From Chloroflexota bacterium (GTDB taxonomy: Bacteria > Chloroflexota > Dehalococcoidia > Tepidiformales > Tepidiformaceae), in NCBI GenBank assembly GCA_021823905.1, contig JAKALX010000200.1, positions 1-6,790 of the forward strand: 6,790 bases of DNA, in the 5' to 3' direction. The notes beneath the pieces were generated by a model. The model worked only from the letters and a program-made list of their open reading frames with translations, made no database searches and was not told the DNA's origin. Position numbers and translations under genes: made by a program. Below are positions 5,116 through 6,790 of this stretch, in pieces; position 1 is the first letter of the stretch; each line of letters begins with the position of its first letter.

Positions 5116-6621
5116 ATGGCAAACGGAAGCACGCCCGGCAAGGGCTTCGATCGCCGCTGGCTCGTGCTCACGGTCACCAGCATTGGCTCGTTCATGTCGC
5201 TGCTCGACAGCACGATTGTGAATATCGCCCTGCCCAGCATCTTGCGCGGCTTCAAGGCTGATCTCGACAGCGGCCAGCTCGTCCTCACCGTTTACCTTCT
5301 CGCCCTGGCCGTGGTCATCCCAATCAGCGGATTCCTTGCCGAGCGCGTCGGGATGAAGCGTCTCTACCTGCTCACGCTGGTGCTCTTCACGGCTGGCTCG
5401 GCGCTCTGCGGGCTGGCCTGGAACCTCCAGAGCCTGATCTTCTTCCGCCTCCTCCAGGGGCTCGGCGGCGGGATGCTCCAGCCGCTGGGCATGGCCATCG
5501 TCTTCACCCAGATCACGCCGCTCGAGCGCGGACGCTTCATGGGTGTCCTTGGCCTTCCCATGCTCCTGGCGCCAATCCTCGGCCCGACTGTCGGCGGCTA
5601 CCTCGTCGAATATTCGAGCTGGCGCATGATCTTCCTCATCAACCTGCCGATCGGCGCCATCAACGTGCTGCTCGCTATCCGCCTCCTGAGCGAGACCCCG
5701 ATTCGCAGCGACGCGCGTCTCGATTTCAAGGGCTTCGGGCTGGCGCTGGTGGCGTTCCCCTGCATTCTCCTCGGCTTCAGCGAGGGCGAAACCTCCGGGT
5801 GGACCTCGCCGTTCGTCCTCGGCATGTTCGCTGCTGGACTCGGCGCCCTTGCGGCCTTTGTTCGCGTCGAAATGGTCCATCGCGAGCCACTGCTCCACGT
5901 CCGCTTGTTCGAGCGGCCGATGTTCGCCCTCGCGATGGTCATCAACTTCGTCACCCAGTTCTCGCTCTTTGGCCTCCAGTTCCTCCTCCCGCTCTTCCTC
6001 CAGACAGCCCGTGGCATGACCCCGGCGATGACGGGCCTCGTCATGTTCCCGAGCGGCATAGCTTCGTTCGTGTCCATGAACGCCGGTGGGCGTCTCTATA
6101 ACCGGCTGGGACCGCGCAAGCTCGTCGCCTCCGGCCTTGTTGTTCTCCTCGTCGCAACCGTCCTCCTGCAGGGGCTCTCAGCTCAGACAAACGTCCTGGA
6201 GATCGTCGGCCTCTTCTCGCTGCGCGGCGTTGCGATGGGGTTTTGCATGATGCCCGTCCAGACGGCCGCCTACAACAGCATTCCGCAGGAGCTCATGACC
6301 CGCGCCACCGCGATGGTGAACATGCTGTTCCGGATCTTCGGCTCGATGTCGACCGCCATCCTTACGACCATCCTCGCCGTGAGCCTGACTGAGCGCGGGG
6401 CGCCCGCCGGCGCGTCGATCACCGAGGGCACGGCCCCGCTCAACTTCATGGTGGATGCATTCCACGACGCGTTCCTCGGCATGTCCCTGCTCACGGTCGT
6501 CGGTATCGGGCTCTCGCTCTTCCTCAAGGACCACGTCCTCGAGGAGTTCCGGGCCACACAGGGGCGAGCCGTCGTCGTTGAAGGCGGCGTCCAAACCGAG
6601 GCCATGGCCGTTGGCGAGTAG
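5116..6621 (+). CDS. MFS exporter, DHA2 (EmrB/QacA) family, 14 TM helices
   Basis: The 501-residue inner-membrane protein has about fourteen hydrophobic helices, near residues 14-39, 54-74, 83-102, 107-130, 140-164, 169-191, 204-224, 231-252, 269-295, 307-327, 335-354, 360-389, 404-424 and 449-470. Family motifs are clear: LDSTIVNIALP in helix 1 (D31), GFLAERVGMKR in the 2-3 loop (motif A, with E for the usual D), RLLQGLGGG in helix 4 (motif B) and GPTVGGYL followed by WRMIFLINLPIG in helices 5-6 (antiporter motif C). DHA2 members export drugs, dyes or metabolites using the proton gradient; the substrate is not predictable. No HlyD/EmrA partner is visible. The ATG at 5116 is preferred, with an in-frame TTG at 5092 as alternative; neither has a clear Shine-Dalgarno sequence. 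The palindromes upstream may mark repressor control, common for this family. Confidence 0.95.
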   Translation: MANGSTPGKGFDRRWLVLTVTSIGSFMSLLDSTIVNIALPSILRGFKADLDSGQLVLTVYLLALAVVIPISGFLAERVGMKRLYLLTLVLFTAGSALCGLAWNLQSLIFFRLLQGLGGGMLQPLGMAIVFTQITPLERGRFMGVLGLPMLLAPILGPTVGGYLVEYSSWRMIFLINLPIGAINVLLAIRLLSETPIRSDARLDFKGFGLALVAFPCILLGFSEGETSGWTSPFVLGMFAAGLGALAAFVRVEMVHREPLLHVRLFERPMFALAMVINFVTQFSLFGLQFLLPLFLQTARGMTPAMTGLVMFPSGIASFVSMNAGGRLYNRLGPRKLVASGLVVLLVATVLLQGLSAQTNVLEIVGLFSLRGVAMGFCMMPVQTAAYNSIPQELMTRATAMVNMLFRIFGSMSTAILTTILAVSLTERGAPAGASITEGTAPLNFMVDAFHDAFLGMSLLTVVGIGLSLFLKDHVLEEFRATQGRAVVVEGGVQTEAMAVGE

Positions 6622-6790
6622 TGTGGTCCAGGTTGAAGGGGCGCTCCCGCGGTTACTCTCTCTGTTTTCCGTGGAAATGCCAGCTCCACTGTTCAGCCAG
6701 CTCCGCTATGGTACTTTCGCGTTATTACCGTGCGTGGAAACGTTCATGGCATCTGATTGCCCGCGGTGGCTGTCCCGGGATTACGCCAGG
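6622..6790. other. Right-end non-coding stretch
   Basis: No gene is supported. An ATG at 6708 opens a 27-codon frame to the window edge (MVLSRYYRAWKRSWH...) without a ribosome binding site. The octamer CGTGGAAA occurs twice (6670-6677 and 6733-6740). Base composition is less GC-rich than in the genes. Confidence 0.4.

Noticed and set aside
5002..5898. 298-codon minus-strand frame opposite the MFS gene
   Set aside because: It is the antisense shadow of a clear membrane protein; the E/R/A-rich translation reflects complementary codons.
6708..6790. Possible start of a further gene at the right edge
   Set aside because: Only 27 codons are visible, without a ribosome binding site or recognisable motif.

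Overview
This GC-rich window (strong preference for C or G at third codon positions in the real genes) looks like a chromosomal stretch from an uncultured or little-studied bacterium. My best guess is Chloroflexota. That rests mainly on the LysM protein, whose N-terminal block (CPYLGLADD, HRCF, YCLG, CPVY) I associate with that phylum, and on the general mix of genes. No rRNA, tRNA or CRISPR array is visible, so the assignment is an inference.

Layout, left to right. Positions 1-130 hold a helix-turn-helix fragment resembling the N-terminus of an IS transposase. It runs into a short array of degenerate 7-bp repeats (132-173) that directly abuts the start codon of a HIT-family nucleotide hydrolase or transferase (179-523). 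That gene overlaps by one base the start of a YqeK-like HD-domain phosphohydrolase (523-1155). A membrane-anchored LysM protein lies convergently on the minus strand (1188-2036). About 650 bp without a convincing gene follows (2037-2687); it contains a second, larger array of the same heptamer family (2233-2309), a 40-nt near-perfect hairpin (2320-2359) and other possible RNA structure. A 752-residue tandem-domain class III (CaiB/BaiF) CoA-transferase (2688-4946) comes next. A 169-bp gap with two palindromes and a -10-like box leads into a 14-helix DHA2-type MFS exporter (5116-6621). The last 169 bp have no supported gene.

How the genes may work together. HIT and YqeK are both families linked to dinucleoside polyphosphate (Ap4A-type) turnover, and their translational coupling suggests one nucleotide-housekeeping unit. 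The LysM protein is probably a separate cell-envelope gene. The CoA-transferase and the MFS exporter share a strand, but the gap between them carries its own signals, so a functional link is only possible.

I see no clear new defence, mobile or biosynthetic system. The points most worth a second look are the CoA-transferase, whose N-terminal domain has Ser where the catalytic Asp should be, the Cys4 domain on the LysM protein, and the heptamer arrays at two intergenic positions.
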